From Pictodentalium vernedei (taxonomy: Eukaryota > Mollusca > Scaphopoda > Dentaliida > Dentaliidae): 64,000 nucleotides of DNA. Below the pieces are notes generated by a model. It searched no databases, had not been told where the DNA came from, and saw nothing but the letters and a program-made list of their open reading frames with translations. The translations under genes were made by a program, and so were the position numbers. How positions within the stretch are numbered: the stretch's first letter is position 1; each line of letters starts with the position of its first letter. The DNA is taken from NCBI GenBank assembly GCA_031216915.1, contig CM062289.1, forward strand, positions 253,947,113 through 254,011,112, written 5' to 3'. Below, piece after piece: positions 22,752 through 33,505 of this stretch.

Positions 22752-22934
22752 CTCCATAAATTCAACATTAACTTTGAAATCAGGAAGAGGCTCATTCCTG
22801 TTCAGAGCTTGTCGTCTTCTTTCTTCGACACCTCTGAACAGATGATCCACAGCTCTAGGAATAATTCCAATTTCATCTGATGTCACTGATATATCAAATC
22901 CAGTTCCCATAGTGTAGGTTTTACCAGAGCCAGT
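22752..22934 (-). CDS. KIF21: Kinesin motor-domain exon, KIF21 family
   Basis: The 183-base exon (61 codons, phase 0 at both ends) is bounded by a minus-strand acceptor attgtag and donor gtgagt. The peptide starts inside the Walker A P-loop, TGSGKTYTMGTGFD, and continues EIGIIPRAVDHLFRGVEE, ending DFKVNVEFME. The TMGTGFD and PDFKVN segments are characteristic of KIF21A/B rather than KIF4 or kinesin-1. KIF21 proteins are plus-end-directed microtubule motors and regulators with a WD40 tail; this piece binds ATP phosphate. No break is present. No neighbouring exon was recognised: the preceding one should end ...AYGQ and the next begin LYNEE or similar. The flanking introns are therefore probably very long, at least 22 kb downstream and 41 kb upstream unless short exons were missed. 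Confidence 0.9.
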
Positions 22935-22943
22935 CTACAATTA

Positions 22944-23094
22944 TAATGAAAGTGCTAATGACACTGCAGATCAGCCTGGCCAAAAAAGGACTGAACTGAA
23001 TAGAAAGTTCCAAAAATGCCAAGTCGTTCACTCAAGTTACTACAGAAAACAACCCATTCCAATAGCTCATATCTGACATTGTCAAGTTGAGCAA
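22944..23094 (+). repeat. Short internally deleted R2 relic beside the kinesin exon
   Basis: It opens with atgaaagtgctaatgacact, matching the R2 5' end, and closes with agctcat..tgacattgtcaagttgagc, matching the R2 3' hairpin, but is only about 150 bases long. Its first base lies about 10 bases upstream of the kinesin exon's acceptor (minus-strand sense), so it supplies most of the sequence where a branch point and pyrimidine tract should be. Confidence 0.6.
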
Positions 23095-23102
23095 GAAGTG
23101 AA

Positions 23103-23814
23103 AACAAGAGGCCCCAGGGGGCCTGAGGGCGCTCACCTGACATGGTAGTCTAAATATCAAACCAGGGACTTGACTTGAATAAGCTGCATACGCCCCTCCT
23201 AAGAAAAGCATATACCAACTAGATGAAGCGATTGTGCCCACACAATACACAGGATTTTCCTTCTATTTTCAGTTCCTGCACTTTAACGTCCCAAAATTGA
23301 GATAAACACATAAAAAACAGATTTTTTTCCCAAACAAAATACTTTCAGCCTAATTTTTTTTCTTCTTCTTAAAACGCATAAAAAACGCTAAAACTAATTT
23401 CCGGACCTGGACCCCAAATTTTCGGTGTAAAAAAAAAAATTTTTTCTTTGTCTTAAAATTGGCAGAAACGCATAAAAAACAAAAAACAAAAAAATTATGG
23501 ATTTTGGTCCAAAATTTTCGAAGTCCCACCCGGACCCCAAATATTCAAGGTAAAAAAAAAATTTTTTTTTTTGTCTTAAAACTGACCGAAATGCATAAAA
23601 AACAAAAACAAAAATTTCCGGATTTTGGTCCAAAATTTTCGAAGTCCCACCCAGACCCCAAAATTTTCGGTGTAAAAAAAAAATTTCTTTTTGTCTTAGG
23701 ATTGACAGAAACGCATAAAAAACACACAAAAAAAAATTTACGGATTTTGGTCCCACCGGAACTCAAATTTTCAGGGGGAGAAAAAAAAAAAATTGACAGA
23801 AACGCATAAAAAAG

Positions 23815-23851
<37 letters not shown>

Positions 23852-25745
23852 AAAAAATTCTGGATTTTGGTCCAAGTCCCACCTGGACCCCAAATTTTCA
23901 GGGTAAAAAAAAATATTTTTTTTTGTCTTAAAATTGACCAAAACGCAGAAAAAACAAAAAAAAATTTTTTCGGATTTTGGTCCAAAATTTTCTAAGTCCC
24001 ACCCGGACCCGAAATTTTCAGGGCAAAAAAAAAAAAAAATGTTTTTGTCTTAAAATTGACAGAAATGCATAAAAAACAAAAAAAAATTTTTTGGGGATTT
24101 TGGTTCAAAATTTTCTAAGTCCCACCAGAACCCAAATTTTCAAGGGGAAAAAAAAAAAAAAAAATTTTTTTGTCTTAAAATTGACAGAAACGCATACCCC
24201 CCCCCCCCCCCCCCCCCACCCTCCACAAAAAAAAATTCTGGATTTTGGTCCAAATCCCACCTGGACCCCAAATTTTCAGGGTAAAAAAAAAAATTTTTTT
24301 TTGTCTTAAAATTGACCAAAACGCAGAAAAAACAAAAAAAAAAATTTTTTCGGATTTTGGTCCAAAATTTTCTAAGTCCCACCCGGACCAAAAATTTTGA
24401 AGGAAAAAAATGTTTTTTGTCTTAAAATTGACCAAAACGCACAAAAAACAAAACAAAAAATTTTTCGGATTTTGGTCCAAAATTTTCTAAGTTCCACTCG
24501 GACCCCAAATTTTCAGGGGAAAATTTTTTTTTTTTTTTTTTTTCTTAAAATTGACCAAAACGCAGAAAAAACAAAAAAAAAATTTTTTTAGGATTTTGGT
24601 CCAAAAGTCCCACCTGGACACAAAATTTTCAGAGGAAAAAATTTTTTTTTTTTTTTGTCTTAAAATTGACCAAAACGCAGAAAAAACCAAAAAAATTTTT
24701 TTCGGATTTTGGTCCAAAATTTCGAAGTTCGCTACGGGACCCCAAATTTTCAGCCTAAATATGAACCCAGGGATTTGGCTTCAACAAACTTGAATCTCAC
24801 CCCCCTAAGGATGCTGCATACCAAATATCAAAACATTCTTATTGCTAGATCTGAAGAAGAAGATTTTTCAAAAATACTCCTCATACTGCACTAATTTAAA
24901 CATTTCGGCTCCCATAGAGAGCCCAAATATCCACCCAGGCAATTCATTTCAATAAACATGTGAAACAATCTTCCAAAGATGTTATATGTGAAATTTTAAA
25001 GCTTTTCGAGCAGTGCTTTCGGAGAAAAGTAGTCTTATGTTTTTCCCATTACCCATAGTGTTAAAAAATGCTCACTCAGCACTTTTTCAAAGTCCCCAAA
25101 AACTACCCCATCATAAAACCGATGGCAATTTTTTTTTATCATTCCATTCTGTTGGTCCTAAGGAAGCTTCACAACAAATAAGAATTCTCTGTGCCGTGTA
25201 GTTTTGGAGATATGGGCGTTTTCATTTTTTTCTATTTTTAGCTCCTGTGGTTCCCACGGGGCTATGGGGAAAAAAATTTCGGCATAAATTAGGTACTTAT
25301 GACCCAATAAGCACTCATGTAAAATTTGGTTCAAATCGGCCTCGCGGTTTGGAAAATAGAAATTTGGGGCGGAGCCAAAATTTTGGCCCCTCCTTTAACA
25401 TCGTCAAATATAGCCCCTCCAACTTCTCTTGAACAAACTTGAGTCTACACCTCAAATGGAAGCTGCATACCAAATATCAAGTCTCTGCTATTGCTGGTTC
25501 TTGAGAAGAAGATTTTTTAAGAACTGGAGCATTTTTGCCCCATCCCTCTGCTCAATGTGAGCCGAAACCTAATTTGACAAAAAATAAAGTCTGCATACAT
25601 AACCCCTTCTCACATGAAATTTAATTAATATGCGGCCAGTGGTTTGGGAGAAAAAGCCCAAACACCACCTTCACGACGGACGTCGGACGACGGACGAAAA
25701 GTGATCAGAATAGCTCACCCTGACTTTCAGTCAGGTGAGCTAATA
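23103..25745 (+). repeat. Repeat R1 copy c
   Basis: It starts aacaagaggccccagggggcc and gctcacctga; ends cggacgacggacgaaaagtg, the stem agctcaccctgac-ttt-cagtcaggtgagct and taa. The terminal gctcacctga and tcaggtgagc are exact inverted partners. The centre is taken over by an expanded A/T-rich tandem array (23330-24750). Confidence 0.85.
23330..24750. repeat. Tandem array of about twelve 110-120-bp A/T-rich units
   Basis: Each unit runs: ccggaccccaaattttcagg, a poly-A/poly-T block, gtcttaaaattgac, aaacgca, a second A-rich block, then gattttggtccaaaattt. I count about twelve occurrences of the gattttggtcc core. Long C runs (about 23814-23849 and 24197-24217) interrupt two units. Open frames across this on both strands are composition artefacts. 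Confidence 0.85.
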
Positions 25746-27348
25746 AAATCAGCCCATCTGCACAGATGTAAAAAAAAAAAAAGCAACTGCCTGAAAATCA
25801 CTGAAACTCTCAATGGCCTCACAGCATTTTTTGCAAGGACATCGAATTCTCAGCAAACTTTTTTTAAACAATGCACAGTTCATGAAAAAGTTGTGTATCA
25901 TTGTATAACATTGACAAAACATTCTTTGCAATCATGCAGTGGCAAAACTCATTAGTCATCACTTGTGGTAGCACAGTGCATATGTGTGTGCATGGTGTGT
26001 GTGTGCATGAAGCTACACATGAAATGTGAAAAAATTTGGATATGACAAGTGACCTGTAGAATGTGCTAAATGAACTAGGACTCTTCTAAATTCAAAACCC
26101 AAGATGGCTAGTGGAGACCATTTTCAATAAAATTTGAAACTTTTTGTAGAGGCAATAGGAATCATACGAAATTTGAAAAAGATCAGATGAGAGATGAGGC
26201 CTGCTGGTTTTGCTATAGGAATTGCAGACAATTTAATAACAAAATCTGAGATAACTTCTGGCAGCCACATTTTTTAACGAAATTAAAAAAAACATGATAG
26301 CGCCCATCTTGACATCACACCAAAGCTACATATGAAATTTGAAAAAGATTGGGTAAGAGATGCGGCCTGTAGGGTGAGCTATAGGAATAGGAGCTATCAA
26401 ATTTTTCTGAGTTTCGTTGAAAAAAATGGCCACCAGTGGCAATCTTGGATTTGGCACATAAATTATCAACAATTCCTAGTTCTAAATCAGTTAACTGTTT
26501 TGAAAACAAAAACAGAAGGTTAACCAATTTTGTGTGAGTGGTACAGTGTGCACATTCAACCTCTGTTGGATAATTAGATTGTTATTTGTTGTCTCATGTT
26601 TGGAAGGAAAACTCCTTTCCATTACTGAGCAGCAAGTGGTAATCAATTCTACTGTAATTATGGGTGTTTTTTCATTCTTTGTCGAAAATGACCAGTATCA
26701 ATGACTCTCTACATGTGTATTGGTTAACTGTCTTGGAATTTTAAGGATATCCTTCTGTATCTTTTGTAAAACAACATAATAGGTAATTTACTATTTTCTT
26801 TGCCCATTTAAAAATACATTTCTGAGATTTTTAAATAGATTTTTCGGTAAAGTGCTTGAGATAGATGCATTATTATAATTTTGGTCAATTTGTTTTCATG
26901 ATTTTATAATTAGGTATTGCTGTAGCTTGTTTGAAAGAATGGCAGTTTAAAAGTCACATTTCTTGTTGAAACTATTAATTAAATGAAACATTTTCACATA
27001 TATATACAAAATGTTACTCTAATCTCATCATGTGAGTGTAATTTAATCACAATTACTTTCTTCGCTTTCAATGGGCCTTTCTTTTTTGGACAGATTTGGG
27101 GTAACATAGTCCTTAAGGAAATATATCCTGACAAGATCATTCCAATGAAGGATCACAATGTTTTTTTTCTTGTGTCATCTGCTATTCATGTTAGATAAAG
27201 GGTTAGAGTCTGAAATTATCAGTAATATAGGCCTTTCCATGAGAGGTGAGCAGTTGCCTGAGTGTGCATTATTTGTGCCTAAAACATTTATTTGGACGAA
27301 AGCCTAATGTCACTTGCCTAAAGCTTGTTTAGTTCATGCTATAGGCCC
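25746..27348. other. Non-coding stretch with R2-related fragment
   Basis: No gene recognised. Positions 26040-26470 contain two diverged units with 'gacctgtag..tgtgctaaa', 'atatgaaatttgaaaaagat', 'atggctagtgg' and 'atggccaccagtggcaatctt', resembling but not equal to R2 units, with no clear termini. A short GT-rich microsatellite lies at about 25980-26010. The rest (26540-27348) is AT-rich and unclassified. Confidence 0.5.
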
Positions 27349-27960
27349 CTATTATGATATCAGAATTGATATGTCTTTGGTTAATAATTAAAGACAATTT
27401 TATGTTTTCTAAAATTATTTTTTTAATTTAATCAGACTGTGGCTGGACTGTTCACTTGTTTGCACGGACTGACCTTTGAATGTACTTATCAACAATTTTT
27501 AGCTCACTAATTGTTTATTTGGGTCATACTTGTTTACTTGAAATTAGACACAATCATCTAGAAACTTAATGAGGTGACTTCATTCATCCAATAGCAATAA
27601 ATGGAACAATAGAACATTGAAGAAATTTTTCATTCTGAATTTTCTATCTGAAGACGAAATAAGTCTCTGGCAACAGACTTCTGACTTTCTTTCATCTCAC
27701 ACAGCAATGAGAAGTGACTCTGTAAAACAATCAGTGTACATTGAAAATTGAAGGTAATTATTACAGGACAGTGCATTATTATTCGATAGCAGCTGATTGT
27801 TATATATATTCTATTTTGTGAGCTGAGCATCATTTTCTTTGGAAAAAGTGTTTCCAAATTTGAAGAGAATTTATTCTTGTGTAAATCACGATTTATTCTT
27901 GTGAAAAACCAGGATTCAATGAGAAAATTTTCAAAATAGCTGAGGAGCAAAATACTTGTT
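27349..27960 (+). repeat. Dispersed repeat R6, copy a
   Basis: About 600 bases colinear with 63400-64000 at an estimated 80-85% identity, from 'cctattatgatatcagaat' through 'cagactgtggctggactg' and 'aggacagtgcattatt' to 'ttattcttgtgaaaa'. It contains a CCAAT motif (about 27579). Related sequence may continue to about 28260, but the other copy leaves the window first. It might be a solo long terminal repeat; if so it is an old, decayed fossil. No coding sequence adjoins it. Confidence 0.75.
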
Positions 27961-30049
27961 GGATATTAATTCCATTAATAATTCACTGAGTGGTTTATTG
28001 GAATTTATTGGAGACTGCAGAATTTTTGAGTGAACATTTCAGTACTATTTATTGGATACTGTTCCTGCAGACACATTCTTATAATACCAGCTGGAAAGTT
28101 TCTTCATCACTGGATTGCTGGACTCTATTGATTTTATTTTGGACTAACTAATAAGTATTTCTGTTTTTATTTTTCCATAAACCAAATAGTGTAAAAGATT
28201 TTGTTTCATTTTTATTTTAAATAATTTTTTTTATTAAATTTTAGAATAGTTAAATTTGAGTTATTGTTGTTGATTCTCAGATTTCTTTCTGTTACCATTA
28301 TTGTTATTTCCACCATAACAGTTCACAAAATTACTTTAAAAAAATTATATCCCATATCTTAACAGGGTGCCAATTTCCATTAACACACTTTCAGTACTGT
28401 GGTAACAAAAGTGGACAGAGAATTTCAATTCGATGATGACTGAGTTATGATCCGGTCAAAATTCTCTGTCCATTTACCTTGCTGCAACACTACAGAATCT
28501 CACCTGTCATTAAAGAAACATAAGAATACTGTCCAAGATCTTATTTTTTTATGCATTCTTGATTCATAGTATTTTATTTACAAAATAATGCCCACCTGAT
28601 GAAAGTGCATCATGATCAGATTAAGATTTGACTGTGGAAAAGATAGTTTTTGTGATCACAGTAATGTATGGATTAGAGTTAACACTCAAGACAATAACTC
28701 ATGTTATGTAAAAAAGCATACAAAGCACCCACTTAGTTACACTGAAATGTTCCTCATCAAAAAAATAGAACAAGAAGCTTCAAAGATTGACAAACAATAA
28801 AGGTGGAATTTATGTGTTACAGTATATCCAATATAAATAATGAATTACACAGCAGTGAATAGGGCAAATGTGTCATCATACACACATATTACACACCCAT
28901 GTTTACCTAATGTTCCCATTTAGACTCATCAATTAGTTCTAGGTTAATTCAATGTTCTCCATTTTTAAACCCTTACCCAACAGTTCCCTTATGAAGACCA
29001 ACTAGTTTGTAAACTCAATATTTTTTGAAATACTTGGTGAAAAGACATATTTGGTATGCAAGTGTATCTTACTGATGTCTATCCCCATATTCAGTGCAGG
29101 TGTTGTTCAAAGTATTTTTGTCAGTTACTGCCCTCTATGGACTTGGAATTTGTTTTATTTCTACCATCCGTTACAGCTTCAGTGCAAACTCACAATTTTT
29201 TACATATTACATTTTAGATCTTCATGAGCATTATAAAGCAGCAAGTTTGTTTGCTTGTTAACTGGGGTATACCATATACAGCGCTTCAGGCTTAATTTTG
29301 TGGTACCCGGTAGTTTCAAGGAAAGAGAAACCTAAAGTACACAGAAACAACAAGGTAATGGCAAGTAAGCACCATACCTTTCAAGAGCAAAAACCTAGAT
29401 AATATCACCTTAAAAGTATGTGTCATGCGGTACTGTGATTGCAAAAGTTTTCATTCTCATTCAGATCATGATAAGATTGTGGTCTGGTTGCGACACCAAT
29501 ACCAGAATAATAAATCAAATTTGGAAAAACTAAGATTGAATCATGAAGAATGAATGAAACAACACATGGGATGTATTTCCAAGTTTCTTCTTTAAGAGTT
29601 GAGATTCTACAGTGTTCTGGGTACAAAGCAGTCATGATTTGGTCGAAATTTTTCATCCACTATGTGGTGATCAAAGTTCACTACGCATTCATACATAAAA
29701 GTGGACGGTGAAATATGACTACACAGTATATCCAATCATTTCTGCTGCTACAGGAGCATTACTGCACCAGAAGAATTTCATCTTCTTCTTGATTTCTTTG
29801 TCACTGGGAAACTAAAAAGGCAAAACTGCTCAGAAAAACAGCCATGAAATCAAAAAGTCACTGTGATGAATTGCTACTGTTGTTGTGGTATCAAGGAGAG
29901 GTTATAATATAGATTAACAGGTATTAAGTCCAATGAAGATTGGTCAGAGATTCACACTTTAACCCTTTACCCAATGAATCGGCCACATCTGCCCACATAA
30001 TATGCTAATTCAGCAGCTGAAAAAATATTATTTTTTAAACAATTTCAAC
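27961..30049. other. AT-rich sequence without recognised features
   Basis: I see no gene, no domain and no member of the repeat families found elsewhere in the window. Short open frames (for example 28612-28800 on the plus strand and 29423-29656 on the minus strand) have no recognisable content. Confidence 0.5.
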
Positions 30050-30126
30050 AAAACCATATCAAGTGACCCCTCTTTGGAATGAGCTCATCGAGCTCAATCC
30101 AAGGAGGGGTCACATAATATGGTTTT
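30050..30126. repeat. Imperfect 36-bp hairpin
   Basis: The arms 30050-30085 and 30091-30126 pair along most of their length (aaaaccatat, gtgacccctc, gagct) around a 5-base loop. It lies directly upstream of R2 copy b and may be a small foldback element. Confidence 0.7.
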
Positions 30127-30150
30127 CATGACATTTTTTTAAAAATTTCA

Positions 30151-31609
30151 AATGAAAGTGTCAATGACACTGTAGCTCAACTTGTTTAAGACATGTACAT
30201 GTATAGTATGTGACACAGCAATGACAAACATCTAGGTAATGCCCTGATAACAAAGGTACATGTAAAGTATTGTAACGGTCTGTACATAAATGCTGACTGT
30301 AGCCTGTAACAAATATATAGGTAAAGTATTGTAAAAGTGGGGTGACAGTTAGATGCTAAACTAGAAAAGAAATCTTTTGAGTCCCAGAGTGGGTCTGACT
30401 GAACCCAAAAATATTTGTTCTCATAGCACAGTGATAACAAAGGCACCCAAAAACACTTGTTCCTGTCACAAGGTGATAACAAAGGTACCCCAAGAAGTTT
30501 CATGAAGATCAGTTCATAAATACAGACTCCAGCCCGAGCCGTATTGACATGTGCACTTACTGTGTATAAGTAGTACTGAACAAATCAAAGTTCATCTAAT
30601 CTGCATAATTTCTGCACGGGAAAAAACCTGTATTATTTGTGATGTATTCCATGTTACTAAACATTCATACACAAATTTATTCAAATCAGAACTTTCATAC
30701 AGAAGTTTTGTACAAAAAACTGACTGCACTAATATTGGAACAAAATGGCTGCTGGTGGCCATCTTCAATTTTGGACTGCACCCCAAAACACTTGTTTTCA
30801 TCCCACGGTGATAACAAAGGTACTCAAGAAGTTTTGTAAAGATTGGTTCATAAATACAGCCTCCAGCCCAAGCCGTATTGACATGTGCACTTACTGTGTA
30901 TAAGTAGTACTGAACAAATCAAAGTTCATCCAATTTGCATAATTTCTGCACGGGGAAAAAACCTGTATTATTTGTGATGTATTCCATGTTACTAAACATT
31001 CATACAGAAATTTATGCAAATCAGAACTTTCATACAGAAGTTCTGTACAAAAAACTGATTGCACTAATATTGGTACAAAATGGCTGCTGGCGGCCATCTT
31101 GAATTTTGGACTGAACCCCAAAACACTTGTTTTCGTCCCACGGTGATAACAAAGGTACTCAAGAAGTTTTGTAAAGATCGGTTCATAAATACAGCCTCTA
31201 GCCTGAGCCGTACAGAAGTTGTGTACAAAAAACTGATTGGACCTAATTTCGGTACAAAATGGCCACTGGCAGCCATCTCAAATTTAGGACTGCACCCAGA
31301 AACACTCGTTCTCGTCCCAAGGTGATAACAAAGGTACCCAAGAAGTTTCGTGAAGATCGGTTCATAAATACAGACTCTAGCCCGAGCCGTATTGACATGT
31401 GCACTTACTGAGTATAAATAGATCAAAGTTAGTCTAATTGGCATAATTTATGCACGAGAAAAAAACTGTATTATATGTTTTGTAAAGATCGGTTCATAAA
31501 TACGGCCTCTAGCCCGAGCCATGTGTACGGCATGACGGACGGATGGACAGACAGGCGACAGGCCATGGCAATGCCTCAAATTTGGCTTCGCCAAAGTTGA
31601 GCTAAAAAT
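30151..31609 (+). repeat. Repeat R2 copy b
   Basis: It begins aatgaaagtgtcaatgacac and gtagctcaactt, has four tandem units ('aaaatggctgctgg', 'ttcataaatacagcctc', 'gtattgacatgtgcactt'), a gacggacggatggacagaca tract, and ends with the stem tttggc-ttc-gccaaagttgagct and aaaaat. It is the most complete uninterrupted R2 in the window. Confidence 0.85.
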
Positions 31610-31689
31610 ATTTAAAATAATAAATTTTGACATCGTCTGCATTGGGTAAAGGGTTAGAGTACAAATGTACTGATTAACAAATGGTTATT

Positions 31690-31905
31690 GGGTGAAAAGA
31701 TTTGGTGTTTAAAGTAACCATTGGCAGTATGGGTACATCATGACCGCAACACAAGTTTAGCCATTCATTTATACATATGCTGCCTACTTAAGAGGACTTA
31801 CACCTCAGGCACTGATTACTGGGTCCGAATTACAAGTAAGATAATTTGTTAACCCCAGAAAAATTAGAACTGCTCCACAAACCAGGATTTCCATGGGCAA
31901 AGGTG
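31690..31905 (+). repeat. Dispersed repeat R5, copy b
   Basis: Colinear with 16553-16790 and 59023-59240 ('catcatgaccgcaaca', 'aggcactgattactgggtcc'), more diverged than the other two. Non-coding. Confidence 0.6.
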
Positions 31906-31947
31906 AAAAGACAGACGATATACAAAAAGGGTGATTCCTTTAATCCT

Positions 31948-32140
31948 TAACTGGTTGGGTGCTAGAAGCCACTATCAGAGCTTTCAAAAATTGAGGGTAC
32001 CAGAGCAAAAGTCAAAATTTTCCTTGCTCATGTTTTCATATTCAGTCAAATGCAAATAATATTGTTCATATAAATTTGTTTTATTACAAATTATTGGAGA
32101 GTGTCTGTGAGCACTCTCCAATAATTTGTAACAAAACAGA
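31948..32140 (+). repeat. Dispersed repeat with terminal CACTCT hairpin, copy 2
   Basis: The segment 'gtgctagaagccactatcag' to 'ttattacaaattattggaga' also occurs at 40975-41120. Here it ends in a strong hairpin with arms 32078-32103 and 32111-32136 (ttattggagagtg / cactctccaataa), absent from the other copy. The stem tip resembles the hairpin at 16165-16208. Confidence 0.65.
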
Positions 32141-32374
32141 TATTGAATAACAAATTCAGATCACCAAAAATAATCTAGCCCTCACCCAGTTAAAGTTCTC
32201 CTTCTGCCCTGCTCGTCCTTATTTGGGAGCAAGGTGTATGACCAGAAAATCACATTTCATAAACCAAGTGAGGGAGTTAATAGAGAACTACTCAATGGAA
32301 ATCTCCCAACTTAGAACTGGGCACAAACCAGGGTAAAAAAAATCATCAGAGAAAGAGTCATGGCAGATTGTCAC

Positions 32375-32517
32375 CTTAACTGGCGAGAGGGGGTCAAAGC
32401 AAAGAGGTGGCCTGCATGATGAAGAGAAGCCAGGTTTTGAAGAGTACCTTGATGGCACTTTTGGTGGGTCACTGTTGTTCAAGATGCTGTCACAGTTGCT
32501 GGAGCTTAGAGAAGAAA
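32375..32517 (-). CDS. Possible serine-rich internal exon beside E2 (low confidence)
   Basis: On the minus strand a good acceptor (gtctttccccag) precedes a 143-base segment open in one frame (SSLSSSNCDSILNNSDPPK...) and ending at a donor-like aag|gtgaca. The peptide is rich in Ser and Pro and has no domain I recognise. Its acceptor lies only 18 bases from the left end of DIRS element E2, so E2 would now supply the branch-point region. It does not fit the KIF21 motor sequence that should be spliced upstream of the exon at 22752-22934. Confidence 0.3.
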
Positions 32518-32534
32518 CTGGGGAAAGACAATGA

Positions 32535-32812
32535 AAGTATAAATTTTATAGTAAATTTCCTTTCTTATTATACCTACCGAAATTGTTTACAACAGGCTTG
32601 CACTACAGTGGAAGAACCTAACTCGGATAAAATACTCTCTATTTTAATCTTTCCCAAGATTTGGGAAAGAAAAGTGGTGTAAAAACACCACGAAAAAATA
32701 AGCCAAAACTGGGCTGAGCGCCATCGGCGCACACCCAGTATGGGACGCTCTTCCATAGTACAAATCCCTGACTTCCGTCACAGTGCGCAATGCATCAATT
32801 TGTCATTCTTTT
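32535..32812 (+). repeat. E2 inverted terminal repeat, window-left (element 3' end)
   Basis: Reverse complement of 38747-38997 with only one to three mismatches over about 220 aligned bases. The outermost 50 bases are specific to this side and are copied, inverted, in the ICR. Confidence 0.9.
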
Positions 32813-32842
32813 GATTCCGAACAACACAGGTGTTATGTGATC

Positions 32843-32890
32843 AGCGGGGAGGAAGGATTCTTACCCGAATAAGAAGACGAGAGGGCCTCC
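32843..32890. promoter_or_regulatory. E2 conserved block between terminal repeat and ICR
   Basis: agcggggagg, then the 6-bp stem ttctta-cccgaa-taagaa, then gagggcctcc. It corresponds to the blocks at 6683-6720 in E1 and 50754-50803 in E3; the stem sequence differs in each. Confidence 0.5.
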
Positions 32891-32892
32891 AT

Positions 32893-32983
32893 GTAAACAA
32901 TTTCGGTAGGTATAATAAGAAAGGAAATTTACTATAAAATTTATACTTCTTATCAACCTACCTCAATTGTTTACAACAGGCTG
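32893..32983. other. E2 internal complementary region
   Basis: The first half is the exact inverse of the outer left terminus (32535-32590), the second half of the outer right terminus (38963-38997). Length is about 91 bp. Confidence 0.88.
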
Positions 32984-33505
32984 AATAGACAAAAGGCTGG
33001 AGGGAATCACATAACCAACCCACACATAACTCAATAGCACTGGGACCATGGACAGAGGAAGAGATCCCTAGGCCTATCAAACCATAGCATCACAAACATT
33101 AGAAAAGCCAATGAAAGATGAGGCGTAGGGTGAAGTGCGCCGCACAGACAGAAAAGGGCAGTAACAGCACAAAGCTGGAACCGACCCTGAAAAAAGCTGA
33201 AAAGCTTGGATAGACAACATCCTGAGCCGAAGAAAGAGGCCCCCAAGGGTCTCTGTCGGCTCCTGCAACTGTCGCAGAGAAAAGGAGAATGTAGCATTTC
33301 TCCAGAAGGCTGCCAGTATAACATCAGTCATCCGACAACATGACAGAGTTATTAAAAGAGGAAGACAATGCACGCACCTCGTGGCAGAAAAAACAATTGG
33401 TAATACAATCACCAGTAGCTAGACGAGCGGAAGCTGCACGAATAGCAAGACAAGTCCATCAAGAAATGGATGCAGGAGAGATCTGGCATGTGGGAAAACG
33501 CATAT

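Noticed and set aside
23330-24750. CRISPR-like array of direct repeats
   Set aside because: The units are contiguous tandem repeats of 110-120 bp without unique spacers, in an animal genome.
23394-24793. Phe/Lys-rich frames with repeated peptides
   Set aside because: Translation of the A/T-rich tandem array; present on both strands, no domain.
32375-32517. Serine-rich candidate exon as the kinesin exon upstream of 22752-22934
   Set aside because: KIF21 motor sequence before the P-loop contains the N-terminal motor strands ending AYGQ; this peptide does not resemble it.
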